From Sulfurimicrobium sp963779055 (GTDB taxonomy: Bacteria; Pseudomonadota; Gammaproteobacteria; Burkholderiales; Sulfuricellaceae), in NCBI GenBank assembly GCA_963779055.1, contig CAVZWN010000005.1:496001-560000 (forward strand): DNA of 64,000 nt, given 5' to 3'. The stretch's first letter is position 1, and each line of letters begins with the position of its first letter. A program made the translations under genes and the position numbers. A model generated the notes under the pieces. It had not been told where the DNA came from. It ran no database searches and was given only the letters and a program-made list of their open reading frames with translations. Positions 1-8,652 of the stretch are shown piece after piece.

Positions 1-655
1 CGGACGATTTGTGCCGCGCCACCCAGTGAAACCAGCGGCGCATCAGGCGCTGTCCGAAATAGAGCAGAATGATCAGTAACACGAGCGCCTTGAGGAAGGC
101 GGCCCCAACCGCCGTAGCCAGATCCCCGCCGCTGGCGGACAGGGCCGGAATCAGAATGATCAGGGGCACCACCGCCAGATCCTGGAACAGCAACACGCCG
201 ATCACCAGCCGCCCATGGCGCGACTGGAGTTCGAGACGCTCGGCCATCATCTTGCTAACGATTGCCGTTGACGACAGAGCGAGCACGCCACCGAGCGCCA
301 CACCCGCCTGCCAGGAAAGCCCGGACAGCATCGCCGCCGCCACCACCAGCCCCAGGGTCACCATCACCTGCGCGCCCCCCAGGCCGAACACCACGCCGCG
401 CATCGCCTTGAGCTGCAGCAGGCTGAATTCAAGACCGATGCTGAACATCAGGAATACCACGCCGAATTCGGCCAGGTAGCGAGTTTCTTCCGTATCGGAA
501 ATCCATCCCAGGGCATGAGGACCGGCCACCATACCCACCAGCAGATAGGCCAGCAGCGGCGGCAGGCGCAGACTGCGAAACAGGGCTACCGCAAAGACGG
601 CAGCGCCGAGCAGAACCAGTACGGCCTGAAGGGTGTTTGGAGCGTCATGCGGCAT
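1..655 (-). CDS. KefB/KefC-type monovalent cation:proton antiporter, N-terminal part (cut by window edge)
   Basis: The reverse strand reads from an ATG at 655 without a stop to the window edge, giving about 218 residues that begin MPHDAPNTLQAVLVLLGAAV. It has alternating hydrophobic helices and the CPA2 antiporter hallmarks FLMFSIGLEFSLLQLK and LALSSTAIVSKMMAE, followed by a GRLVIGVLLFQDLAVVPLI stretch, as in KefB/KefC membrane domains. The C-terminal part (remaining helices, any TrkA-N domain) lies outside the window, so glutathione-gated K+ efflux versus a plain Na+/H+ or K+/H+ exchanger cannot be decided. It diverges from kdsD, a neighbourhood seen in other betaproteobacteria. Confidence 0.85.
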   Translation of the reverse strand, partial: MPHDAPNTLQAVLVLLGAAVFAVALFRSLRLPPLLAYLLVGMVAGPHALGWISDTEETRYLAEFGVVFLMFSIGLEFSLLQLKAMRGVVFGLGGAQVMVTLGLVVAAAMLSGLSWQAGVALGGVLALSSTAIVSKMMAERLELQSRHGRLVIGVLLFQDLAVVPLIILIPALSASGGDLATAVGAAFLKALVLLIILLYFGQRLMRRWFHWVARHKSS

Positions 656-709
656 GGAACGATAGGTCCTCGAATAGCGGCACAGCTTTATCCCGTGTGC
701 GTTCGGCCT

Positions 710-715
710 TATACT
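710..715 (+). promoter_or_regulatory. Candidate -10 element of the kdsD promoter
   Basis: TATACT lies 50 bases upstream of the kdsD ATG in the divergent gap with the antiporter gene. A matching -35 at the right distance is poor (CTTTAT with an 18-base spacer), so this is a weak call based only on the -10 match and its position. Confidence 0.3.
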
Positions 716-765
716 ATCACGACTTTATTTATACGCTGGCTGAGCCACGCTCTCCGGCCAATCCG

Positions 766-1740
766 ATGACGACACCCGAAAAGACACTGGACCTGGCACG
801 CCAGGTTCTGACCATTGAAGCCGATGCCATCCATGCGCTGAGTGCGCGCCTCGACCACAGCTTCGCCCATGCTGTCGAATTATGCCTGGCCTGCAAAGGG
901 CGCATCATTGTCAGCGGCATGGGAAAATCCGGTCACATTGCCGGCAAAATCGCATCCACCCTCGCCAGCACCGGGACACCCTCCTTCTTCGTTCACCCCG
1001 GCGAAGCCAGTCACGGCGATCTGGGCATGATCACGCCACAGGATGTGGTCATTGCCCTGTCCAACTCCGGCGAAAGCCCGGAACTGGTGGCCATTGTCAC
1101 GCTGATCAAGCGGCTGGGCGCAAAACTCATCACCATCACCGGCAACCCCCAGTCCACCATGGCACGCGAAGCCGACCTTCATCTTGATGCCAGCGTGACG
1201 CAGGAAGCCTGCCCCCTGGGGCTGGCACCGACTGCCAGCACCACGGCGGCACTGGCACTGGGAGACGCGCTGGCGGTTGCCCTGCTGGATGCACGCGGCT
1301 TCGGCAAGGAGGATTTCGCCCGTTCGCACCCCGGCGGCGCGCTTGGCCGCCGTCTGCTGGTGCATGTCCAGGACGTGATGCATCAGGGTGATGCTTTGCC
1401 AAAAGTCCATTCAGACGCCAGTCTCAGCGAAGCGTTGCTGGAAATGACCAGAAAGGGTCTGGGCATGACCGCGGTGGTGGATGCCACTGACCATATCCTT
1501 GGCCTGTTCACAGACGGCGATTTGCGCCGTCACCTGGATTCACCGCTGGATATCCGCACCACACCGATTCGCGAAGTCATGACGACCCAGCCATTGACCA
1601 TCCGGCCGGATCAACTGGCAGCAGAAGCAGTACAGTTCATGGAGCAGCGCAAAATCAACGGGCTGCTGGTCGCTGACGAATCGGGCCGGCTGGTGGGCGC
1701 CTTCAACATGCACGACCTGCTGCGCGCAGGCGTGGTCTGA
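766..1740 (+). CDS. kdsD: D-arabinose-5-phosphate isomerase KdsD/KpsF
   Basis: Interconverts ribulose 5-phosphate and arabinose 5-phosphate, the first step of Kdo synthesis for LPS. The 324-residue product has an N-terminal SIS sugar-isomerase domain (ACKGRIIVSGMGKSGHIAGK, then HPGEASHGDLGM and ALSNSGESPEL) and two C-terminal CBS domains from about residue 205 (VQDVMHQGDALPKV; IREVMTTQPLTIRPDQLAAE). Length matches the family. The ATG at 766 (MTTPEKTLDLARQVL) is preferred over an in-frame start at 637, because family members begin near here and the longer form would run across the divergent promoter gap. kdsC follows after 13 bases. Confidence 0.96.
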   Translation: MTTPEKTLDLARQVLTIEADAIHALSARLDHSFAHAVELCLACKGRIIVSGMGKSGHIAGKIASTLASTGTPSFFVHPGEASHGDLGMITPQDVVIALSNSGESPELVAIVTLIKRLGAKLITITGNPQSTMAREADLHLDASVTQEACPLGLAPTASTTAALALGDALAVALLDARGFGKEDFARSHPGGALGRRLLVHVQDVMHQGDALPKVHSDASLSEALLEMTRKGLGMTAVVDATDHILGLFTDGDLRRHLDSPLDIRTTPIREVMTTQPLTIRPDQLAAEAVQFMEQRKINGLLVADESGRLVGAFNMHDLLRAGVV

Positions 1741-1753
1741 ATTACGGAGCGAC

Positions 1754-2281
1754 ATGATGCAAGCAGTGTACGAACTGGCGCGCAACATCAAGCTGCTGAT
1801 TTTCGACGTGGATGGCGTGCTCACCGACGGCAGCCTTTTTCTTGGCGATGACGGCCAGGAATACAAGGCTTTCAACTCCCACGATGGCCACGGCATCAAG
1901 ATGCTCAAAAACAGCGGTGTGGAAATCGCCATCATCACCGGGCGCACCTCGAAAGTTGTGGAACATCGCGCGCAAAATCTCGGCATTACCCACATTTATC
2001 AGGGCGTGCATGACAAACTGGATGCGTTCCAGCATCTCACGGAGAAACTGGCCATAGGCTTCGAGCAGTGTGCGTTCATGGGCGACGACGTGGTGGATCT
2101 TCCCGCCATGCGCCGTTGCGGGTTGTCGCTCACGGTCCCCCAGGCACCGGATCGGGTAAAGCAGCATGCCCATTATGTCTCCACCAGGGAGGGGGGGCGA
2201 GGTGCGGCACGTGAAGTCTGCGAACTGATCATGCAGGCTCAGGACACCCTGGAGGCCCAGTTATCCATTTATCTAAAATAA
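1754..2281 (+). CDS. kdsC: 3-deoxy-D-manno-octulosonate 8-phosphate phosphatase KdsC
   Basis: HAD-family (C0 type, no cap) phosphatase that releases Kdo from Kdo-8-phosphate. The 175-residue sequence has motif I DVDGVLTDG near residue 18, motif II ITGRTS, and motif IV MGDDVVDLPAM. Two adjacent ATGs start the frame. GGAG at 1746-1749 is better spaced to the second (1757, seven bases) than to the first (four bases), so the true protein may be one residue shorter. It lies between kdsD and the LPS export genes in a continuous run. The last codons overlap the start of lptC. Confidence 0.96.
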   Translation: MMQAVYELARNIKLLIFDVDGVLTDGSLFLGDDGQEYKAFNSHDGHGIKMLKNSGVEIAIITGRTSKVVEHRAQNLGITHIYQGVHDKLDAFQHLTEKLAIGFEQCAFMGDDVVDLPAMRRCGLSLTVPQAPDRVKQHAHYVSTREGGRGAAREVCELIMQAQDTLEAQLSIYLK

Positions 2282-2853
2282 GCGAACGCCTCGCGCTCTG
2301 GTCCCCGCTTGCACTGCTGGGCCTGCTCGCCCTGCTCACCTTCTGGCTTGACAGCACGGTCCAGGCGCCATTATCGAAGCGCGATGGCAGCACGCGCCAT
2401 GATCCGGATTACTGGGTGGAGGATTTCTCTGCGCTGCGCATGGGGCCGGACGGCCTGCCGCAACATTCCCTGGCTGCGGTCAAACTTGAGCACTTTCCGG
2501 ACGATGACACCTCTCATCTGACCCGCCCTCACTTTATTGCCATGAACGCAGAAAAGCCGCCTGTCCACATTCTGGCCCAGAAAGGGCTGGTTTCCAGTGA
2601 TGGTGAAGAGGTTTACTTTACTCAAGACGTCGAAGTCAAACGAGAGGCGGGTGCCGGGAAGGACTGGTTGACGGTCAGCACCGACTACCTGCATATTACG
2701 CCGGACCGGGATATCGCCCGGACTCACAAGGCGGTCACAATTAAAACGCCATCCGCGCTCATCACCGCTACTGGCATGGAATTCAACAACCGCACCCAGA
2801 AGATCAAACTGCTTTCCCGCGTGAAAGGGCATTATGAAAATCCCAAGAACTAG
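2263..2853 (+). CDS. lptC: LPS export protein LptC, start codon non-canonical (ATC proposed)
   Basis: Bitopic inner-membrane component of the Lpt bridge that hands LPS from LptBFG to LptA. The frame encodes an N-terminal transmembrane helix (LALWSPLALLGLLALLTFWL) followed by a periplasmic LptC domain (YWVEDFSALRMGPDGLPQ, then QKGLVSSDGEEVYF). The frame is open from 2215, but no ATG, GTG or TTG precedes the helix; the first canonical codon, GTG at 2416, would delete the helix. GGAGG at 2251-2255 sits seven bases before an ATC at 2263, which I take as the most likely start (196 residues, normal length). ATA at 2278 is another option. The gene overlaps kdsC by 19 bases and lptA by 20. The start is inference; the family assignment is firm. 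Confidence 0.85.
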   Translation: MHLSKISERLALWSPLALLGLLALLTFWLDSTVQAPLSKRDGSTRHDPDYWVEDFSALRMGPDGLPQHSLAAVKLEHFPDDDTSHLTRPHFIAMNAEKPPVHILAQKGLVSSDGEEVYFTQDVEVKREAGAGKDWLTVSTDYLHITPDRDIARTHKAVTIKTPSALITATGMEFNNRTQKIKLLSRVKGHYENPKN

Positions 2854-3451
2854 ACTTGCTGCAGCCTGCGGCTGCCTGTTGCTCCTGCTTCTTCCAGCCA
2901 CGGGCTTTGCCGAGCTGGCGGATCGCAACAAGCCCATCAATCTGGAAGCGGATACCGTCAATCTCGACGACGCCAACAAGGTCAGCATTTACCAGGGCAA
3001 TGTACAACTTACCCAAGGCACGCTCCTGGTCCGCGCCGATAAACTGGTGGTCAAGGAGGATGCAGCAGGCATGCAGCAGGCCACTGCCTATGGCAACCCG
3101 GCCAGTTTCCGGCAGAAGCGGGAAGGCACGAACGAATACATCGAAGGCTACGGGCTGCGCATCGAATACGATGCCAAGGTCGAAAAGATGGAGCTTTTCA
3201 CACAGGCACGGATGAAGCGTGACCAGGATGAAGTGCGCGGCAATTACATTTCCTACGACGCGAAAACGGAGCTCTTCCAGGTCATCGGCGGAGGCAAGGA
3301 GGCTGCCGCACCCGGCAAGGAAAAAGGGCGCGTGCGCGCCGTGATCCAGCCCAAGTCCAGGACCGGGGCCAGACGCTGCGCCGCAAGCGCCGCTCCCGTT
3401 GCGCGGCACCGAAAACATTTCCAACCCGCGACCGGAATAAGCACGCCATGA
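2834..3451 (+). CDS. lptA: Periplasmic LPS transport protein LptA
   Basis: Forms the periplasmic beta-jellyroll bridge carrying LPS to the outer membrane. The 205-residue product has a cleavable signal peptide (CGCLLLLLLPATGFA, cut near residue 26) and the LptA/OstA domain (NKPINLEADTVNLDDANK, YQGNVQLTQGTLLVRADK, EIEGYG-like repeats to about residue 155). A basic, low-complexity tail after residue 165 is less conserved in the family and may be disordered. It begins inside the 3' end of lptC and its stop overlaps the lptB ATG, so the three genes are translationally coupled. Confidence 0.94.
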   Translation: MKIPRTRLAAACGCLLLLLLPATGFAELADRNKPINLEADTVNLDDANKVSIYQGNVQLTQGTLLVRADKLVVKEDAAGMQQATAYGNPASFRQKREGTNEYIEGYGLRIEYDAKVEKMELFTQARMKRDQDEVRGNYISYDAKTELFQVIGGGKEAAAPGKEKGRVRAVIQPKSRTGARRCAASAAPVARHRKHFQPATGISTP

Positions 3452-4170
3452 GCAAGCTCACCGTCAGCGGTCTGAAAAAACGCTACAAATCCCGCACTGT
3501 CGTCAAGGACGTTTCCCTCAGTGTCAGCAGTGGCGAGGTCGTGGGACTGCTGGGCCCGAATGGCGCGGGCAAAACCACCAGTTTCTATATGATGGTAGGC
3601 CTCGTGCCTCTGGATGGCGGAAGCATCCAGCTGGATGGCAACGAACTGAGCCGCATGCCGATACATCGCCGTGCCCGCCTGGGCCTTAGTTACCTGCCTC
3701 AGGAAGCCTCTATTTTCCGCAAGCTGAGCGTGGCGGAAAACGTGGCTGCCATTCTTGAACTACGCGGCCTGAGCAGCGAGGAAGTGGAACAGCAGACAGA
3801 CGAACTGCTGCACGAACTGCATGTCCACCACCTGCGTGACAACCCGGCTCTGAGCCTGTCCGGCGGCGAACGACGGCGCGTCGAAATCGCCCGCGCACTG
3901 GCCTCGAATCCCCGCTTTATCCTGCTGGACGAACCTTTTGCCGGTGTTGACCCTATCGCTGTGCTGGAAATCCAGAAAATCATCCGTTTCCTCTCTGAAC
4001 GCGACATCGGCGTGCTGATCACAGACCACAACGTACGCGAAACACTCGGCATCTGCGATCACGCCTACATCATTAACGACGGTCTGGTGCTGGCCAGCGG
4101 AAAACCCGAAGAAATCGTTTATAATGAAGACGTGAGAAAAGTATATCTCGGCGAGCATTTCCGCCTATGA
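3448..4170 (+). CDS. lptB: LPS export ABC transporter ATP-binding protein LptB
   Basis: Cytoplasmic ATPase powering LPS extraction through LptFG. The 240-residue sequence has Walker A GPNGAGKTTSF at about residue 38, Q-loop LPQEASIF, signature LSGGERRRVEIARAL, Walker B FILLDEPFAGVDP and the switch histidine in ITDHNVRE. This is a full-length, canonical LptB. LptF and LptG are not in the window, as is usual because they lie elsewhere. The ATG overlaps the lptA stop by four bases. Confidence 0.97.
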   Translation: MSKLTVSGLKKRYKSRTVVKDVSLSVSSGEVVGLLGPNGAGKTTSFYMMVGLVPLDGGSIQLDGNELSRMPIHRRARLGLSYLPQEASIFRKLSVAENVAAILELRGLSSEEVEQQTDELLHELHVHHLRDNPALSLSGGERRRVEIARALASNPRFILLDEPFAGVDPIAVLEIQKIIRFLSERDIGVLITDHNVRETLGICDHAYIINDGLVLASGKPEEIVYNEDVRKVYLGEHFRL

Positions 4171-4176
4171 CACGGC

Positions 4177-4196
4177 CCTGAGCTTCCGCTCTCAGG
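4177..4196 (+). other. Hairpin between lptB and rpoN
   Basis: CCTGAG (4177-4182) pairs with CTCAGG (4191-4196) across an eight-base loop in the 41-base gap. No U-tract follows (a C-run does), so it is not a clear intrinsic terminator. It might be an attenuator or mRNA processing site, or chance. Confidence 0.25.
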
Positions 4197-4211
4197 AACC
4201 CCCCATTGCCC

Positions 4212-5657
4212 ATGAAACAAAGCCTCCAGCTCAAGCTCTCCCAGCATCTGGCCCTGACTCCCCAGTTGCAGCAGTCCATACGATTGCTGCAGATGTCTTC
4301 ACTGGATCTCAATCAGGAGCTGGAGCAATTCATCGAAAACAACCCGCTGCTGGAACGTATCGAGCCAAATCAGGATGTTGGCGGCGAGGAGGCCGCAGCC
4401 CCTTATACGCCGGCAAACCAGGGGGCGGCTACCACTCCGGCTGAGGAGCATCACGAGGCATCGCCGCCGGAAGACAGCTTCAACGATAGTCACGACATCT
4501 GGAACGAATCCTCCCCTTCTCACGGCATCCGCGATGACAACGACGAGCCAGACTACCCTCAACAGGATGCGGGCACCACCAGCTTGCGCGATCATCTTAA
4601 CTGGCAGCTCAACCTCACCCAGCTTCCGTTGCGCGACCGGACGATTGTTTCGCTGATGATCGACGCCCTCAGCGACGATGGCTACCTGACCCAGAGCCTG
4701 GATGAGATTACCGAAATGCTGCCTCCGGAGCTGGATATCGACCCGCTGGAGGTCGATACCGCGCTGAAACATCTGCAGAACCTTGACCCCCTTGGCGTTG
4801 GCGCCCGCAATCTGGGCGAATGCCTGGCCCTGCAGCTTGAAGCCCTGCCGCCAGACACGCCCAACCGCGGCATGGCACTGAAGATCGCCCGGCAACATCT
4901 GGAACAGCTGGCTAGCAGGGATTACAACAAGCTTAAAAAGCTGCTGCAATGCGATGATGACAGCCTGCGCGGCGCGCAGCACCTGATCACCGGGCTCAAC
5001 CCCCGCCCCGGTGCGGATTTTGCCGCTGCCGACACACGCTACGTGATAGCCGACGTCATCGTCAGGAAAATCAAAGGCATGTGGATCGCCAGCCTGAACC
5101 GCGAAGCCATGCCCAAGCTGCGCGTCAACCGCATGTATGCCGATATTCTGAGCCGCAACCGGGAGGGGGGAGGCCAGCAGTTGGCCAGCCAGTTGCAGGA
5201 GGCGCGCTGGATGGTCAAGAACATTGAGCAGCGCTTCGATACCATCCTCCGGGTATCGCAAGCCATCGTCGACCGGCAGAAACACTTTTTCGAGCATGGC
5301 GAAGTCGCCATGCGGCCACTGGTGCTGCGCGAGATCGCAGAGGAAGTCGGATTGCATGAATCCACGATTTCCCGGGTTACCACACAAAAGTACATGCTCA
5401 CACCAAGAGGCATTTTCGAATTAAAATACTTCTTCGGCAGCCATGTATCCACCGAGACGGGGGGCGCCTGCTCCGCCACCGCCATCCGGGCCCTGATCAA
5501 GCAACTGGTCGCGGCGGAAGATAGCAAGAAACCACTCAGCGATACCCAGATTACCGAAATTCTGTCACAACAGGGTATCGTGGTCGCACGTCGTACCGTA
5601 GCAAAATACCGCGAGGCATTACAAATACCCGCAGTAACACTTCGCAAGTCTCTTTAA
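4212..5657 (+). CDS. rpoN: RNA polymerase sigma-54 factor RpoN
   Basis: Sigma factor for enhancer-dependent promoters. The 481-residue protein has the Gln/Leu-rich activator-interaction region I (SLQLKLSQHLALTPQLQQSI), an acidic region II (about 60-120), the core-binding domain, a helix-turn-helix (LREIAEEVGLHESTISRVT) and the RpoN box ARRTVAKYREAL near the C terminus. All regions are intact. I chose ATG 4212 (MKQSLQLK), the family norm. A TTG at 4206 has an AGGA eight bases upstream and could also serve, adding two residues. Downstream hpf, ptsN, hprK and rapZ make up the classic rpoN locus. Confidence 0.97.
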   Translation: MKQSLQLKLSQHLALTPQLQQSIRLLQMSSLDLNQELEQFIENNPLLERIEPNQDVGGEEAAAPYTPANQGAATTPAEEHHEASPPEDSFNDSHDIWNESSPSHGIRDDNDEPDYPQQDAGTTSLRDHLNWQLNLTQLPLRDRTIVSLMIDALSDDGYLTQSLDEITEMLPPELDIDPLEVDTALKHLQNLDPLGVGARNLGECLALQLEALPPDTPNRGMALKIARQHLEQLASRDYNKLKKLLQCDDDSLRGAQHLITGLNPRPGADFAAADTRYVIADVIVRKIKGMWIASLNREAMPKLRVNRMYADILSRNREGGGQQLASQLQEARWMVKNIEQRFDTILRVSQAIVDRQKHFFEHGEVAMRPLVLREIAEEVGLHESTISRVTTQKYMLTPRGIFELKYFFGSHVSTETGGACSATAIRALIKQLVAAEDSKKPLSDTQITEILSQQGIVVARRTVAKYREALQIPAVTLRKSL

Positions 5658-5692
5658 CCACCAGGTTCTTTTTATAACAAGGAGCATTAATC

Positions 5693-6013
5693 ATGAACTT
5701 GACTATCACCGGCCATCACATTGATGTAACCCCCGCCATTCGCGACTATGTCACCGGCAAGCTGGACAAAATCACCCGCCATTTCGATCAGGTCATCGAC
5801 GTCAAGGTCATCCTGACCGTCGAAAAACTTGTGCAGAAAGCAGAGGTAAGCGTTCACATGCGTGGGAATGACGTTTTTGTACAGTCTGAAGATGCAGACA
5901 TGTACGCTGCCATTGATTCTCTGGTGGACAAACTGGACCGTCAGATCCTCAAGCACAAGGAAAAAAATGGCGCTCACCACAGCGATGTAAAGCATCAGCC
6001 AGTCGAAGAATAA
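5693..6013 (+). CDS. hpf: Ribosome hibernation promoting factor (HPF/RaiA family, short form)
   Basis: Binds the 30S subunit in stationary phase and stalls or dimerises ribosomes. The 106-residue sequence starts MNLTITGHHIDVTPAIRDYV, contains the conserved KLDKITRHFD segment and the basic/acidic pattern through SEDADMYAAIDSLVDKLDRQI, then a short polar tail. It is the short HPF type without the C-terminal dimerisation domain. A strong AAGGAG lies eight bases before the ATG. Its position right after rpoN matches E. coli yhbH. Confidence 0.96.
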   Translation: MNLTITGHHIDVTPAIRDYVTGKLDKITRHFDQVIDVKVILTVEKLVQKAEVSVHMRGNDVFVQSEDADMYAAIDSLVDKLDRQILKHKEKNGAHHSDVKHQPVEE

Positions 6014-6043
6014 AATCTGCCATCAGATGCCCGAGGTTAAACC

Positions 6044-6517
6044 ATGGAGCTCATCGCAAAAATACTCCCGCCCGAAAACGTCATCGCCGAACTCGATGTA
6101 GGGAGCAAGAAACGGGCTTTCGAGCATGTCGGCGAGATGCTGGAGCAACGTCTGCATCTCGGTCGCGGCAAGATATTCGACAGCCTGTTTGCGCGTGAAA
6201 AGCTGGGCTCTACCGGCCTCGGTCATGGCATTGCCATCCCGCACGGGCGAATCAAGGGTTTGCAGGACACGCTGGGTGTATTTGTACACCTGAAGCAGTC
6301 CATTCCTTTCGACGCACCGGATGGCGCCCCTGTATCACTGCTATTCGTGCTGCTGGTACCAGAACAGGCAACTGACCTGCATCTGCAGATTCTGGGCGAG
6401 CTGGCGCACATGTTCAGCGACCACCATTTGCGTGAGCAGCTGAATGCCAGCCAGGACCATGATACGCTGCATCGCCTCCTCACCACCTGGACGCCCCATG
6501 CCGCAAATCAGCGTTAA
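6044..6517 (+). CDS. ptsN: PTS IIA-like nitrogen-regulatory protein PtsN (EIIA-Ntr)
   Basis: Phosphoryl-accepting regulator of the nitrogen PTS, acting on K+ transport and stress responses in the cytoplasm. The 157-residue EIIA fold (fructose/mannitol type) contains the active-site histidine in GIAIPHGRIKG (about residue 66) and VSLLFVLLVPEQATDLHLQIL. PtsI and NPr are not in the window; hprK following suggests HPr-type control of the same relay. Its 3' end overlaps the hprK start by 20 bases. Confidence 0.95.
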   Translation: MELIAKILPPENVIAELDVGSKKRAFEHVGEMLEQRLHLGRGKIFDSLFAREKLGSTGLGHGIAIPHGRIKGLQDTLGVFVHLKQSIPFDAPDGAPVSLLFVLLVPEQATDLHLQILGELAHMFSDHHLREQLNASQDHDTLHRLLTTWTPHAANQR

Positions 6518-7445
6518 TCAGCTTTTTGCGGATAAGGGTGAAAAGCTCGGCCTGACGTGGGTTGCCGGAAAAGGGGGCGGCAACAAGCTGCTGACCAGTG
6601 ACACGGTACAGAAACTTTCACTGGCACTGATCGGCTATCTCAATTTCGTGCATCCCAACCGGGTGCAGATACTCGGATGCGCAGAAATGGACTACCTGCG
6701 CAGCCTGACGCCTGAAGCGCTGATGCAGTCCATGAACAACCTGTTCAGCACAGAGCTGGCAGCGATCATTGTTGCTAACGGGGAAGACGTTCCCCAGTCG
6801 CTGCGGGAAGCGGCTGACCGCACCCTGACGCCGCTGTTCACCTCCCAGGAACAGAGCCCCGACATGATGAACATACTGCGCCATTATCTGGCGCAGGTGC
6901 TGGCGGAATCCACGGTACGTCACGGCGTGTTCATGGAAGTGCAGGGCATGGGTGTGCTGATCACCGGCGACAGTGCTGCAGGCAAAAGCGAGCTGGCGCT
7001 GGAACTGATTACGCGCGGCCATCGTCTGGTAGCCGACGATGTGGTGGAGTTCTATCAGGTTTCCCCTGAAATGCTGGAAGGGCGCTGTCCGGTCATGCTG
7101 CAGGATTTCCTCGAAGTCCGCGGCCTAGGCGTGCTGGATATCCGCGCCCTGTTCGGGGAAGATTCGATCAAACTGAAAAAGAATCTGAGGCTGATCGTGC
7201 ACCTGGAAAAACTGACCGGACAAACCATGTCTCAGGACCGCCTCCAGATCAACGCCTACTCGCAGCAGATTCTCGATGTCACCATTCCAGAAGTACGCAT
7301 TCCAGTCGCAGCTGGCCGCAACATTGCGGTGCTGGTCGAGGTTGCGGCGCGCAATCACATCCTGCAACTGCGCGGCATCAACAGCACCCAGAAGTTCATT
7401 GAGCGCCATGACCGCATGATGTCCGAAGATAAACCCACAAGCTGA
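6498..7445 (+). CDS. hprK: HPr kinase/phosphorylase HprK
   Basis: Phosphorylates and dephosphorylates a seryl residue of HPr/NPr, linking metabolic state to the PTS relay. The 315-residue product has an N-terminal receiver-like domain and a C-terminal kinase domain with Walker A GDSAAGKSEL (about residue 158), ADDVVEF, and the HprK signature EVRGLGVLDIRALFG. I chose ATG 6498 (MPQISVNQLF), 20 bases inside ptsN, over an in-frame ATG at 6444 that would add 18 unrelated residues. The ptsN-hprK-rapZ order is common in betaproteobacteria. Confidence 0.96.
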   Translation: MPQISVNQLFADKGEKLGLTWVAGKGGGNKLLTSDTVQKLSLALIGYLNFVHPNRVQILGCAEMDYLRSLTPEALMQSMNNLFSTELAAIIVANGEDVPQSLREAADRTLTPLFTSQEQSPDMMNILRHYLAQVLAESTVRHGVFMEVQGMGVLITGDSAAGKSELALELITRGHRLVADDVVEFYQVSPEMLEGRCPVMLQDFLEVRGLGVLDIRALFGEDSIKLKKNLRLIVHLEKLTGQTMSQDRLQINAYSQQILDVTIPEVRIPVAAGRNIAVLVEVAARNHILQLRGINSTQKFIERHDRMMSEDKPTS

Positions 7446-7450
7446 CGGCC

Positions 7451-8287
7451 ATGCAACTCATCCTGGTCAGCGGTCTGTCCGGCTCGGGCAAAAGCATTGC
7501 ACTTAATGTACTCGAGGACAGCAGCTATTTTTGCATCGACAACCTCCCCCTGCCGCTGCTCACCGATACGGCCCGCTACCTTCTCGGCAGAGGCGTCTCA
7601 CAGGCTGCGATCAGCATCGATGCGCGCAGCAGCAGCGATATGAATCAACTACCGCAGATTATCGCCAAATTACGTCAGGAGGAGCTGGATGTACGCTTGC
7701 TGTTCCTTGAAGCCAAGACTGAAACACTGGTCAAACGCTTCAGCGAAACCCGGCGCCGCCACCCCCTGAGCGATCAGGGCCGCACGCTGACGGAATGTAT
7801 CGAGCGCGAACAGGAACAACTGGAGGCCGTCAGCAGCCTCGGCCACCGCATGGACACCAGCGAGATTTCTCCCAACACCCTGCGCGCATGGATCAAGGAT
7901 TTTATTGCCCTCGACCGCTCCCGGCTGACCCTGCTGTTTCAGTCATTCGGCTTCAAGCACGGCATTCCACTGGACGCCGATTACGTATTCGACGTCCGCT
8001 GCCTTCCCAATCCGCATTACGACCCGGCCTTGCGTCCACTGACAGGCAAGGACGCGGAGGTCCGGGCATTCTTGCAGAAAGACCCGCTGGTGCAGAAAAT
8101 GCTCGGCGACATCAGCCGTTTCGCCGCCGACTGGCTGCCCTGTTTCATCCGCGACAATCGTAATTACCTGACCATCGCCCTGGGATGTACCGGCGGGCAG
8201 CATCGCTCGGTATTTTTTGCAGAAACGCTGGCAACCCAGTTCAGCAGCGAATATCAGGTGCTGATCCGGCACCGGGAGCTATCGTGA
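7451..8287 (+). CDS. rapZ: RNase adapter protein RapZ
   Basis: Nucleotide- and RNA-binding adaptor that, in enterobacteria, targets sRNA GlmZ to RNase E to control amino-sugar synthesis. The 278-residue sequence has Walker A GLSGSGKSIAL at residue 8, DNLPLPLL, the ETRRRHPLS region, and a C-terminal domain with RNYLTIALGCTGGQHRSVFF, the conserved RNA/ligand-binding block. Whether a GlmZ-like target exists here is unknown. The last gene of the rpoN locus, it overlaps the next start by four bases. Confidence 0.96.
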   Translation: MQLILVSGLSGSGKSIALNVLEDSSYFCIDNLPLPLLTDTARYLLGRGVSQAAISIDARSSSDMNQLPQIIAKLRQEELDVRLLFLEAKTETLVKRFSETRRRHPLSDQGRTLTECIEREQEQLEAVSSLGHRMDTSEISPNTLRAWIKDFIALDRSRLTLLFQSFGFKHGIPLDADYVFDVRCLPNPHYDPALRPLTGKDAEVRAFLQKDPLVQKMLGDISRFAADWLPCFIRDNRNYLTIALGCTGGQHRSVFFAETLATQFSSEYQVLIRHRELS

Positions 8288-8652
8288 ACCTGGGGCTCAA
8301 GGCAGGAGACTGGCTGACCGTGCTTGCCGGCATGATGCTGGTCGCTTACCTGTTCACTTCCCTGTGGGGCGGGGGCAAAGGCACCAGCCTGATCATTCGC
8401 AGCGGCGGCAAGATCGTGGCAGAGACGGATTTGACCCGGAACCATGACTTCGAAATCCTGGGGCCGCTCGGCACCACCCTGGTCAGCGTCGAAAACCGGC
8501 GTGTCCGTGTTGTCAGCGACCCCAGCCCGCGCCAGTATTGCGTCAAACAGGGCTGGCTTTCACGCGCAGGCGAATCTGCCCTGTGCCTGCCCAACCAGGT
8601 CAGCGTGGAACTGACCGGTGCAACCCGTACTTATGACTCACTCAGTTATTAA
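8284..8652 (+). CDS. NusG domain II-containing membrane-anchored protein
   Basis: The 122-residue product, starting at GTG 8284 inside the rapZ stop (GTGA), has an N-terminal transmembrane helix (WLTVLAGMMLVAYLFTSLW) and an exported beta-rich domain (SLIIRSGGKIVAETDL; QYCVKQGWLSRAGESALCLPNQVSVEL). This matches the NusG domain II (DUF1312) family, usually next to a Gx-transporter gene as here. Its biochemical role is not established. A longer in-frame reading from 8185 overlaps rapZ and is rejected. Confidence 0.85.
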   Translation: MNLGLKAGDWLTVLAGMMLVAYLFTSLWGGGKGTSLIIRSGGKIVAETDLTRNHDFEILGPLGTTLVSVENRRVRVVSDPSPRQYCVKQGWLSRAGESALCLPNQVSVELTGATRTYDSLSY

